A stretch of DNA of 64,000 bases. It comes from Marthasterias glacialis. Lineage: Eukaryota > Echinodermata > Asteroidea > Forcipulatida > Asteriidae. Location: assembly GCA_911728455.2 (NCBI GenBank), contig OU452231.1:20686999-20750998 (forward strand), in the 5' to 3' direction. Both the position numbers and the translations under genes were made by a program. Below, in pieces: positions 24,501-33,640 of this stretch (its first letter is position 1; each line of letters starts with the position of its first letter). The notes below the pieces were generated by a model. It was not told where the DNA came from. It saw only the letters and a list, made by a program, of their open reading frames with translations, and ran no database searches.

Positions 24501-27500
24501 ATGCTCGAAAACGGCAAAATTTGATGGTTTCTTTTAAGAACCATTCTTCTCCATTCCTGAAAGACCTTTGAGGTCATATGTTAGCCTATTTTGTAGCCCA
24601 AATAGCCCAACGAAGCCGGTGTGCACCTTTAATGCAGCATGCATGCACAAATCACATGTGGATAACTTGCTTCCCAAATTGTGACCATATTAGGACATAA
24701 AGTAATGAAAGTACATGTAACTAATGAATATTTAATTTTATGCAAATAACTGAAACAAAAGAGAAAACTGTATTGGTTTATTTCCAAGTAAGGTTGGCCC
24801 ATGTAAATTAGCGGGTTGGCTGTTTCATGTTTTGTTAGAGTACAGTTAGGGCAAGACATTGTGTGATTTGGATGGTGTCGGACGTACCGGTGTTGGACGT
24901 ACCAAAAATTTGCACGTCCGACACCAGGATTTCCCATAATTAAAAATATTATTTACAGAAATAATTTTTTACATGGATAGAGGGTATCATTTGTGCTTTG
25001 TATAGTAAATTTGACAAGTTTCTTCCCAAGGTTAAAGTAGGGAGATAGAAAAATCTTCCATTTTGGTGTCGGACGTACATCAAAAAAGTTAGTTTCATAA
25101 AATGTTGAATAACACAAAAATTTTACAGAAAAAATAAATTTCTTTTCCACTATTGTGTAGTTACTATTGCACTCTTCAAACCATTACAAAACCAAAACAA
25201 ACACTATTTAATCAGTGGGAGAAATCAGATCAGTTTTCCAAAACAATTTTTTTTACCCAATTTCACTATTTTTAAAGTTATTTTTCAGTTGAAAATAACA
25301 GCTGAACTGATGAATATTTTGACCTGCAAATTATATTTCCATAAAATTCATTTGATAAGCTTTAAGATGGTGTATCATTTGCCACATTTATCCCATTTTG
25401 AAATTTTGACATTGAGGTTTACATTTCCATGGAACTGCCCTACATCAAATAACAACTTTAAGTACTATAATCCGAACACCTTGTTTTTGTGATGTCACAA
25501 AAACCTATGTCTAGTTTTTTTTATTATTCTTTCTTTCACTAAAACCCTATTGACTTAGCATGTGACTTTTGTAACAGTCATATGTCTCTGTTAGAGTTAT
25601 CAAAAGTAAACAAATCATATACCATATTAAAGCTTATGCCCTGACTTAAATATTAGATGTAATTAAATTAAACATTTTAATTAATTATTCATGTGACAGA
25701 GGTGTGAATATTTAATTAGCCAATCTTGTTCTAATCATATGTCAAGAAGTATACATCCGATCTTCATTTTTTTTCAGTTCTAAACTTACTTTATAATGTA
25801 GATGTGCACTGTCGCATATTCGTGTCTGTCACGTCATCATGACGACATTTATAACAGATTCAATATCTATGTACAAAACAAATGGAACAATTTCCTAAAT
25901 TTGATCAAGTCTTAACCCCGTCTCTGCGTCCGACGTACTGTGTTTTTTTGTATAGGCGGGGACTTTTCATGGTAAAAGACTTACACAAGTTTAATCAGGC
26001 CAGATTTCGACGGAGTATCACTACATTTTATTCCTAACCGAAGGTTGACATCGTTGCGTTTGCAGCCCGTGCGTGCTGACTGCATGAACTCCGCCAGAGA
26101 ATTGAAGCCTCTGAACGGCCAAGCTTCTGTGGATATCTGGTACAGAGCTACGACATTTACGGACGTCAATGAGGGTGACACTTCAACTGTTGTAGCGATT
26201 TCGCGATTGGCCGGAAATATGTATTTTATGCCAAATAGTACAACTACTAACGTTTGAAGCAGCCTTTTTCCAGGCTCGTTATTTTTGTATTCTTTTTACA
26301 GCACTTTGGTAACTTCAACAGGTTAGATGAGAAGTAGCCTAAAATTATGGCAATGCAACTATAAAGCAACGTATGTAGTTTCAACAGAAATTTCCCACGT
26401 TAATGCATGACATTTTCCGGTAGTGAACGTGGTTTCAATCATGGCATAACTTTTAACTGTGATATTGCCTCAAACTTTCCCCAGTATTAGTCAATCGTCC
26501 TTGATCTGCGATCGTGCAGACGTTAGGTGATTTATGGCATAAAATATTAGTGGACAAGTTTACATTTAAACATACTACCTTTTTTTGTTTTTGTTTGGGT
26601 TGGCTCCCGAGGATTTGATGTTAGGGAAATAAAACTGAAATAACTTAGCTTATAGTTGAAAACATTTGGCCGACTTGGAAAATTTTTCACTTACTCAAAT
26701 AATTTTGGTTACGGAATCATTTCGGTTCCTCGGAATCATTGCCGTTACGCGGAATCATTGCGGTAAATGACCATTATTACATGAAATTCTTATGCAAGTT
26801 ACTGTTTTCGTTGAAAGGCATTTTGTGAAAGGATGAACGTTTTATTTTTGTCTGATCATCAGCGGTATGATATCCGACCTGACGAAATTAAAAACGTTTT
26901 TCAATGTTTCTTTTCATTTTCTGCAGATTTAATAATGAGTTTAATCTTTCGACAAACTGAAGTCTAGGAATTTACCACGAAAAGTGTAGCCTTTTTTGTA
27001 TTCCTATGCGGGCAAAGGACCCATACGCCTATAGTTTGTGTATGCCCATTCGATTTGTACATGACCAAAACATTAAATTCTTACACACGTTACGGTTTTT
27101 GTTAAAAGGCATTATGCGATGGGATGACTGTTTTATTTTATTGTCCGATCATCAGCGGTATGAAATCCGACCTGACGAAATTAAAAACGTATTTAAATGT
27201 TTATTTTCATTTTCTCCAGATCTAATAATGAGTTTAATCTTTCCACAAAAATATGTTTCTTTTCTCGATGACCCTCACATCTCCCCCCCCCCCGGTATAA
27301 TTACTGTATCATTGTTTGCTATTCTTTAGGCCTTTTTCAGAAATTAAAACTTCAGGCTGAATGAGTTCTATTTTTACAATACTAAGAATGAGTAAAGTGC
27401 ACTCTACTGTAGCTCATACTCTAAAACCCCAAGAAGATTTAGAAGCACCTCACAGGTTTTTATTTCATAAATTGGTTTAATACAATTACTGCAGAATCTG

Positions 27501-30500
27501 TCAGTTCTCTCTCTATCAATCTAAACATTACAGAAACACCGAACAGTAAACAAATTTGACTATTTTTACACAACTCATCACTACCTACAACTTCATTATA
27601 AAAATAATGGCCTTTCAAAAGACAACTACATCAGTTCTAACCTGCATTTGAACAATTACATATTCATAAATAGTGTAGCATTATTTGACACAACATTAAA
27701 ATATCTCCCATGTATTAGATGTATTTATTTTTATTTCAAAGTCTTTGCCTCTATAACCATCCAACCAGGAATAGTCCAGTAGGTAAATTACCTTTTATCA
27801 ATTCATTCTTAACCTATGCTCCATTTTATATTTATCTTTCAAGACAGAAGATGCCTTTTGATTGCCTCCTGATATTCAAAGACTTTTATGTTTTAAAATG
27901 TTTTATGTAACCATGTTCACTTTGAGAAAACAGTTATTAAACCATACAACCATTTCTAAAGAAATTGCCAACTTCATGATTTAGTGTTGATCTACATTCT
28001 TAATGTTATTTAACTGAAATTGATTTAGTCTTATTAAACCAAAATCATACAACAATGCTGCTATTTTGTTTGAATGTTTTTTTTTTTTTTTTATTTAGAA
28101 ACAAAAAACCAAGCTACTTAATTCGTATGTACTATACAAACAGTAGAAACACGGAACAGCTCTGTGATTGTTAGTTACAATCACTATCTCTAGTTATTAT
28201 TATTATTATTATTATTCTTTATTTCCACCAAAACCGTATTGACTTAACCACATGACTTTTCTGCGCAGCATAATTCATTTTTAGAAAACAAAACACCAGA
28301 CAAATATTATACCATATGAAAGCTTTAGCCTTGACTTAGTGAAACGATGTAAAAAAAAAAAATTATTAGTTAAATAACTAAGTTACAGCGACATGAATAT
28401 TTAATTAGCCAATCTTGTGGCCACCATATCTCAGGAAGTAAACATCCGATATTCATTTTGTTTCCAGTTTTAGACTTGTTCGCTATTGTAGATGTGCTTT
28501 TTGGATCAGTTTTTTATGTCACGTCATCATGACGTCATTTATAGCACATTTTGTATTTGTGTGCAAAGCATATTGAACACTTTTCTAAACTTGATCAGGT
28601 CCTAATCCCTTCTCTGTCTGCTGCTGCTGCGTTTTGTATACGCTCGACATACATTTTGTACACTTTATTACAGTTGCAGACTTACACAAGTCTATTTGTG
28701 TGCTCCTTGCATGTGGTGGCATAATCCGTCCACACTGTGACGAGATCGACCGTGCACAAGTGCATAACGTTAGTGGGGAGGTATTGGACGGTTTTACGGG
28801 GACATTTCTGTGGAGACCTGGTGGTATGTCAAGCTGTGTGGTATTAACGGACGTCAAGTCCGTTGTGTTTCACAACTGGTTACTCTATGAAATCGGGAAA
28901 AACTATCTTATAATGGACGATAGATCCTTCCTGCATGGCCTAACTTGTTTTAGTCATTATACCAAATGTAAAATAATAAGGCTCAGAACGGGATACACGA
29001 CAAGCAATCAGACTTGGCATCAGAGCATATCCGTCCACTGTGACGAGATCGATCGACCGTGCACAAGTGCATAACGTTGTGGGGAGGTATTGGACGGTTT
29101 TACGGGGACATTTCTGTGGAGACCTGGTGGTATGTAAAGCTGTGTGGTATTAATGGCCGTCAAGTCCGTTGTGTTTCACAACAGGTTACTCCATGAAATC
29201 GGGAAGAACTTTCTTATTATGGACGAAAGTTCCTTCCTGCATGGCCTAACTTGTTTTAGTCATTATACCAAATGTAAAATAACAAGGCTCAGAACGGGAT
29301 ACACGACAAACAATCAGACTTGGCATAAAAGAGTGGATTCAGTGGAACGTCCTGCAGCAGTATTTCGATGTATGACTCTCTTTCACACCTGCTTTTTAAA
29401 TCAACACTTGACAATATTAATTAAAAGCTTGGTTTTTAAATCATCAAACCTCATATATCTGTAATTAGATAGTGTTATAACTTTTATTTCCCCCTGGAAA
29501 AGTTCCCAGAGGCGTACCAAGTACCAAGTAAAAGTATGTACGTTGAATCATGGGGGAAGGAGATGGTTGAATCATGTAGAATCAAGATTGAGTTTAGAAA
29601 AAGTAATTTGTCATTCATTAACCATAGATCAACTGAGCAAGAACAACGTTGTTGTTTATTTTTAACACACACTTCAACATTCTACTCTGCCGATATTTTT
29701 TCTTGAACATTTGTCATCTGCCCTGTAGAGACACAGAAGACCTAAATATTGACAACAATTTTCTCTCAATTTTTGTTCTTTCAATACAATATTTTTAGTG
29801 AACGTTATAATAGTTTGAGTGAAGTGTTTAATCCCCTCGCAAGAATATTTTGATCCTGCAAAATCATTTCGTCCTTCGGGACAATATCTCAGAGAATGAA
29901 ATATTATTTTGTTCACTCAGAATTATTTTGTTCCTTTCAAACAATTACTCTGAGGGAGCGAAATAGATTTCCATGTGAAATGTTATTTCGCTCCCTTAAA
30001 ATAATATTTTGATCATCAAAACAATATTTTAGGGAACAAAATAGTATTTCTAGTGAAGTACTATTCCGTTCCCTCAAAATATTAGTTTGTTCCCTCAAAA
30101 GCATTTCTTCCTTCGAAACAATATTTTAGGGGACGAAATAGTATTTCGAGTAAAGTACTCCGTAAAAATATATTAATGCGTTCACTCACGATCATTTCGT
30201 TCCTCCAAAACAATATTTTAGGGAATAAAATAGCATTCTGAGTGAAACAATACTCCGTTCCCTCAAAATATTATTTCGTTCACTCAAAATCATTTTGTTC
30301 CTTCAAAACAATATTTCAGGGAATAAAACGGTATTTTGAGAGAAGCAATGTTCCGTTTCCTCAAAATATTAGTTTGTTCTCTCAAAATCATTACATCCTT
30401 CGAAACAATATTTCGGGGAACGAAATAGTACTCCGAGTAAAGTATTATTCTGTTCCCTCAAAGTATCAATTCGTTCAGTCAAAATCTTTTCGTTCCTTCA

Positions 30501-33482
30501 AAACAATATTTCACTCGAATAAAATAGTATTTTGAGCGAGACAATATTCCGTTTCCTCAAAATATTAGTTTGTTCCCTCAAAACCATTTCCTCCTTCGAA
30601 ACAATATTTCAGGGAGCGAAAAAGTTTTTCGAGTGAAGTATTTTTCCGTTCCTTAGACCACTTATGACCCAAACTTGACCAATCCTTCCGGTCCAAACAG
30701 GAAGTTCAAAAGTTTCAAAAATCATATCTCCAGAACTAAACTTCATAAAGTCGTAATCTTATGTTGTTTTGTGGCTTACATTCTATGTGACATTTGAATT
30801 AAAGGGGTGACCCCACTTTGACCTTTACTTCCGGTCCAAACAGAAATCTCAAAATTTCAAAAAATCATATCTCATGTGCCAAATGTCGTAGAGTCATAGT
30901 CTTTGTTCTATTTGTAGCTTACATCATATGTGACATTTGATTATTAGGCATGACCCCACTTTGACCTTTACTTCCGGTTCAAACAGGAAGCTTTAAATAA
31001 AAAAAAACATTTCCTGTGCCAAATGTCGTACACTCAATCTTTGTACCATTTGTCCCTTAGACGACATGTGACATTTAGTTAACAGGCATGACCCCACTTT
31101 GACCTTTACACCCGGTCAAAATAAGAAGCTCTAAATAAATACAAACATGATAATGCCTCCTGACCCAATTGTCATACTGTCATAATCTGTATAACGAGTG
31201 GGCACATTTTAAAGGTCTAAAATAATTAATCAAACTACAAAAACTTCGGAACAGCCTTGTGATTGTAATAAACAATCACAATTTTCTAGTTGGACTTGTA
31301 ATGTTTGACTTGTAAATAACTGTCGCCTACTCAATAATATTTAATGAAACAATATAGAAATCTCCAAGTCCAACAATGTTAATATATGGGAGGTTGTTTT
31401 GGAAATGATTGTTCCAAGATGTTTTTTTTTATCCTAGTTAGGATGTTGATTTTATGAAATACCTCCAACTTGTTTTCTTACCTGCACTGAAATAAGTATG
31501 GCAGCTAGTATCAGCTGGTCCTTTGGCCTGACGAAGCTTGGGCGCTTTGTAGACTTCTTACTCGACTCAAATATTCTACAGATTCGATTTACTTTGAGGA
31601 GTGTTGGAGCGTAGGTCAGAGTGACACAGAGGGAGATAATAGCCTCAGATGTACTGCATGAGGACACAGTCGGTAGAGGGAGGTACACAAAGAGAATGAA
31701 GAAAGCTAGCATGGTACCAAAGATTGATATGAAACTGAGTTCCCTGCTTGTAGCTTTGATAAGAGGGTGGCTACGATAGAACGTCATCCCAAAAAAGCAA
31801 AGAAGAGATGTACAAACACCGACTACACTCATGATTAGAATGACCAGTACAATTGGATCATGGACTGAAAATGTCGAGGCATCTATCAACTCACACTGTT
31901 GGAAAGTTTCGTCTGGCCAGAAACGCTCCTCACATGAGAAACAGGTTCCGTCTTTCACAATGGCATTATTGGCACATTTTTGGCATCCCCAACAACATTT
32001 CTTTTCAAGTGGAACCCTAATGTGTCCAAGTTTACAATCCTCTTTACATTGAGAGAAGGGAGGTTTGCCCAGTCCGTCCGGCCAGTGAACATCTTTCTCA
32101 TTGACGTTAAGTTGGTGTTTGGCACCACGGGAATCCCAATTGCCTACTTGGTAATAACCGCCATTCCAGAAGCTGTCCACTCTGTAAGTCCCCTCTGGAT
32201 CTCCGTTTTGATCAAACCGAAAGAGTCCATCAATGCCTTGGAATGTTACATTGAAAAGATATGGCAAAAATTCATCTCCACTGATCCCATGAAAGAGTTC
32301 ACAGGTTGAAGAAGAGAACGGTACCGTACACTTATCATGCATCATGTCATCCAGGGCGTGGGCGAATGCGTAGACGGCATGATAAACTGGGCTGGAACGG
32401 TTTGTTGTGACTATGCGGCCGCACTCACTCCACTCACCACATCCCATCTCATTCATCCAAAACTCCTTATACTCAGAAAACCATGGATTGTCATCACTTG
32501 AAACTAACATGTCATTAAAGTACTCATCAAAATCAGGGACTTGATGGGAATTCAGTCCAAAGAACAAGTTTCCCAAAGTAAAATTCTGCAATCCGTATTC
32601 CTCAAAGAAAACAAAAACATCACTACCAACAAGTGTAAGCCTTTCATCTGGTTTCAGCTTATGAAACTCCAGCAAGATTCTGAACATTCCTGCATAACCC
32701 CCAAACATGACATACACCCTAGCCTTGTCAGAATCTAGAATCTTCGACACTGCCTCTGAGATATCAGACTCGGTGGCTTTTTTCCTCACCGCAATTGAAA
32801 AAGCTACACAGATTCCCTTCTCATCTGCAAGATTTAACAACTCCTGTGTGCCTCGGATACCGTATGTATCGATCGAATACATGACACCAATATACATCCA
32901 TTTGAATCGAAGTAACGTATCGATGATAGCCCGTGCCTGAAGCTTATCTGGAGGAGCAGTGCGGAGAAAATAAGGAAATCTCGTTTTGTCACTCAATTCA
33001 TCGCTAGTTGCAAATCCTGAAATCATTGGGATATCATAGAGGTTTGTAACTTTGGCAGACACAATACTGGTTGTGCTTCGACTCGTACCAACAATACCAA
33101 TGAGATTACTACGTGAAGTGTTACCATTTGCAGCTGCGTGCAGACCGGCCGGAACATGCTGAGCAAGTAGAGAAACAGCGGACCACAAAGATGCATCTTC
33201 CATGTAACATGACTCACGGATGTCAAACCCTAGAGTAATATTAGGAAGTAAGTCCTTGTTGTTGTTGATTTCTTTCAATGTGTAAACCATCATCTCCACT
33301 CTTTCTAAGATGTGATTTCTCAGCCCTGATTGACAGGTGTCGTCCGAATGCAGGGGAAAAATTCCTCCGATGACGAAGTGTCCCGGTGCGGTGTATTTCT
33401 TCAAGACGCCCGATGGAACGCCACTCATCCCTGCATCAAACATCAACCAACCAACAGCAAGCAAAACGCCAACAAACCACAT
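15539..33482 (-). CDS. Class C GPCR, metabotropic-glutamate-receptor-like (GPCR1)
   Basis: Two coding exons: 31482-33482 (667 codons) and 15539-16048 (169 codons plus stop), phase 0, 836 residues. It begins with a signal peptide (MWFVGVLLAVGWLMF). A Venus-flytrap domain (about 30-470) carries LLPNITLGFDIR, LSDKTRFPYFLRT and DTYGIRGTQE. A nine-cysteine domain (about 478-532) and seven TM segments follow. TM4 is split by the intron; the intracellular loop FKTRKVPSNYNESKF and TM7 PKLY are typical of the class. The frame is open further upstream but only from a TTG; the ATG at 33482 has a good context (AAGATGT) and starts the signal peptide. It is about 99% identical to GPCR2. Its intron is 15.4 kb instead of under 1 kb because of a nested transposon insertion; whether it still splices is unknown. 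One visible difference is Pro for Ile between TM6 and TM7 (AVPQKV against AVIQKV). The ligand is unknown. Confidence 0.85.
15666..15949 (-). other. Homogenised TM5-TM7 tract of GPCR1
   Basis: This 284-bp part of the second exon is nearly identical, at synonymous sites too, to 36,682-36,965, 47,553-47,836 and 54,993-55,276 in the other three receptor genes. The similarity begins at the codons for the GNGFIA motif and ends after PKLYA-R-F; just outside it the genes differ strongly. Codons end mainly in C or G, unlike the first exons. Gene conversion is the simplest reading. Confidence 0.85.
16276..16320. repeat. 16-bp stem hairpin in GPCR1 intron
   Basis: GAGTGGTCAGATACCT and its exact complement flank a 13-base loop, GAGTGCGTCCGGA. 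The same hairpin occurs at 37,293-37,337 in the GPCR2 intron, within the duplicated block, so it predates the duplication. Its role is not known. Confidence 0.8.
16985..18589 (+). mobile_element. Element B2, complete non-autonomous Helitron2-like copy
   Basis: This is the innermost uninterrupted copy, about 1.6 kb. Left end: AGGTGTTCGGGC then GCCCGGAACACCT, a hairpin. Right end: CTCCGAACACC, the hairpin AGTTTTTGTG / CACAAAAACT, then CATTTCTAG. It sits in the T-run of B1, 50 bp from the left end of B1. Inside are the double palindrome TGACGTCATGATGACGTCA (17,168-17,186), the block ACTCCTGAAGTACACAATGG, and five 129-bp tandem units. No transposition protein is encoded. Confidence 0.8.
17712..18400 (+). 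repeat. 129-bp tandem array with CTTCCGGT hairpins
   Basis: Five units with a constant 129-bp period carry CTTCCGGTCAAACCGGAAG, an 8-bp stem with a 3-base loop, at 17,834, 17,963, 18,091, about 18,220 (degraded) and 18,350. The rest of each unit includes AGGAACATGATTCTTTCACC and GGTTAGGGAAGGTC. A shorter, more decayed array of the same units lies at about 22,340-22,790. No frame runs through the array. Confidence 0.9.
19334..20385. mobile_element. hAT-like TIR element inside B1
   Basis: The left end CAGGGCCCAATTTCATAG and the right end GAAATTGGGCCCTG are inverted repeats; inner bases also pair (AGAGCTGCTTAA with a GAGCAGCT stretch, and AAGCA-rich motifs on both sides). The CAGGG tip resembles hAT elements, but no 8-bp target duplication is visible, so the class is uncertain. 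No transposase is seen. A 27-codon frame starting MADEVNGVAVAKKS at 19,503 in a good start context may be a captured exon or chance. Confidence 0.55.
21969..22800 (+). mobile_element. Two further B-type left ends, 51 bp apart
   Basis: Left hairpins of type B start at 21,969 (AGGTGTTCGGGC / GCCCGGAACACCT) and 22,020 (AGGTGTTCGGAC / GTCCGATAACCT). The second lies 51 bp inside the first, the same geometry as at 16,935/16,985. B-type internal sequence follows (ACTCCTGAAGTACACAATGG at about 22,182, then a decayed 129-bp array to about 22,790). Matching right ends were not found, so both copies are truncated or rearranged. Confidence 0.65.
22800..25470. other. Unclassified interior with repeated GGTGTCGGACGTAC motif
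   Basis: This 2.7-kb stretch inside the stack has no host gene that I recognise. The 14-mer GGTGTCGGACGTAC occurs at 22,871, 23,040, 23,228, 23,249, 24,874 and 25,065, with one-base variants at 24,889 and (inverted) 24,912. On the minus strand, 23,475-24,000 contains two open segments with protein-like composition. A GC-rich block lies at about 24,070-24,290. Confidence 0.6.
23475..24000 (-). pseudogene. Possible captured protein-coding fragment
   Basis: Two minus-strand open segments of normal amino-acid composition lie in otherwise A/T-rich transposon DNA. The first (about 24,000-23,732) includes GDGGRGRPVKSSPEKQ, an AT-hook-like GRGRP motif, then EGGSLGTFIGQANVKRC. The second (23,696-23,475) includes GPWEEGPCHWNWPQCEDH and FYDRKDVVKKIEPP. 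There is a stop between them in the first frame and no clear start. I do not recognise the family. It could be a host gene piece picked up by a Helitron-type element, or debris of another transposon. Confidence 0.35.
28727..29330 (+). repeat. ~303-bp tandem duplication inside element A1
   Basis: The block beginning CGTCCACTGTGACGAGATCG at about 28,727 is repeated from about 29,033 with few differences. Both copies are largely open in the same frame (WRPGG, KSVVFHN, FLHGLTCFSHYTKCK). The first gives a 146-residue frame without a clear ATG start. I see no known domain. Similar frames in both copies follow from the recent duplication and do not by themselves show coding. Confidence 0.75.
29840..30655. 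repeat. Degenerate 97-98-bp tandem array inside element A1
   Basis: About eight units are recognisable by ACAATATTT spaced 97, 92, 98, 97, 98 and 98 bp apart (30,021, 30,118, 30,210, 30,308, 30,405, 30,503, 30,601). Units contain CGTTCCCTCAAAATATT and a near-palindrome CGAAATAGTATTTCG. Copies are well diverged. No function is evident. Confidence 0.85.
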
Positions 33483-33539
33483 CTTTGCAAGACGGTTTTT
33501 CTCTCCAATGCAAGAAGTGCCACACTTGGTGGTAAGAGT

Positions 33540-33640
33540 GTTTTCTACCAATCAACTTGCCATTTTATACGCCACCCCAATTCGCTGCTTTAAGATCACT
33601 GCATTGACGTCATACACAGGAAGAGCCAATAGGAGACAGG
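33540..33640 (-). promoter_or_regulatory. GPCR1 core promoter
   Basis: On the minus strand, a TATA box (GTATAAAAT, near 33,562-33,570) lies about 80 bp upstream of the start codon. A CRE-type TGACGTCA is at 33,605-33,612 and a CCAAT-type box (ATTGGCTC) near 33,627. Order and spacing suit a TATA-driven, regulated gene. The same arrangement lies before GPCR2 except that the TGACGTCA there is altered. Confidence 0.55.

Larger units (their letters stand above)
16935..25514 (+). mobile_element. Element B1, nested in A2, split and rearranged
   Basis: The left end AGGTGTTCGGAC / GTCCGAAGACCT lies at 16,935, 54 bp inside A2. The body resumes at 18,590 after element B2. The right end at 25,514 (CCGAACACC, hairpin TTTTTGTGA / TCACAAAAA, CTAG) is followed by A2 sequence, so it is best assigned to B1. 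Between them lie a TIR element (19,334-20,385), a third copy of the internal module without a left end (about 21,571-21,780) and two further B left ends (21,969 and 22,020). The assignment of 20.4-25.4 kb to individual elements is uncertain. Confidence 0.6.
16881..28192 (+). mobile_element. Element A2, nested in A1, split
   Basis: A2 consists of 16,881-16,934 plus 25,515-28,192. It inserted 63 bp inside the left end of A1, in its T-rich tract. Its right end is GGAACAGC, then the hairpin TGTGATTGT / ACAATCACT-like, then CTAG, after which A1 sequence resumes (TTATTATTATT). The first 400-odd bases after the T-rich tract resemble A1, including a near copy of the double TGACGTCA palindrome near 25,830. 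The interior then differs from A1. A diverged duplication of about 200 bp lies around 26,800-26,990 and 27,100-27,290, both with GATCATCAGCGGTATGA. Confidence 0.7.
16818..31289 (+). mobile_element. Stack of nested Helitron2-like elements in the GPCR1 intron
   Basis: The empty site is visible in the GPCR2 intron (GGTAATATTTGGACTTG); here the same flanks are separated by about 14.5 kb. Left ends, each starting AGCTGTTCCG (type A) or AGGTGTTCGG (type B) and folding into a hairpin, lie at 16818, 16881, 16935, 16985, 21969 and 22020. Right ends have an inverted copy of the left tip, then a strong hairpin, then CTAG followed by T, at 18589 (B), 25514 (B), 28192 (A) and 31289 (A). A tip repeat that is terminal on the left but subterminal on the right, a 3' hairpin, CTAG, and insertion between Ts fit Helitron2/Helentron elements. 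No Rep or helicase gene was found, so all are non-autonomous. Two left ends lack a recognisable right end. Confidence 0.8.
16818..31289 (+). mobile_element. Element A1 (outermost Helitron2-like), split
   Basis: A1 consists of 16,818-16,880 plus 28,193-31,289, interrupted by everything between. Its left hairpin is AGCTGTTCCGACT / AGTCGGAACAGCT. Its right end is CGGAACAGC, then the hairpin TGTGATTGT / ACAATCACA, then CTAG. The interior holds a doubled module with open frames (28,727-29,330), a degenerate 97-98-bp array (about 29,840-30,655), and CTTCCGGT-containing repeats near 30,685-31,130. Because GPCR2 lacks the insertion while the flanks are nearly identical, A1 arrived after the receptor duplication or after the last conversion between the copies. 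Confidence 0.75.

Noticed and set aside
16818-31289. Autonomous Helitron with Rep/helicase
   Set aside because: No long frame or Rep/helicase motif is present; the elements are non-autonomous.
33483-33551. Longer N-terminus for GPCR1 (and likewise for GPCR2 and GPCR3)
   Set aside because: The upstream extension begins only with TTG; the downstream ATG has a good context and starts a clear signal peptide.
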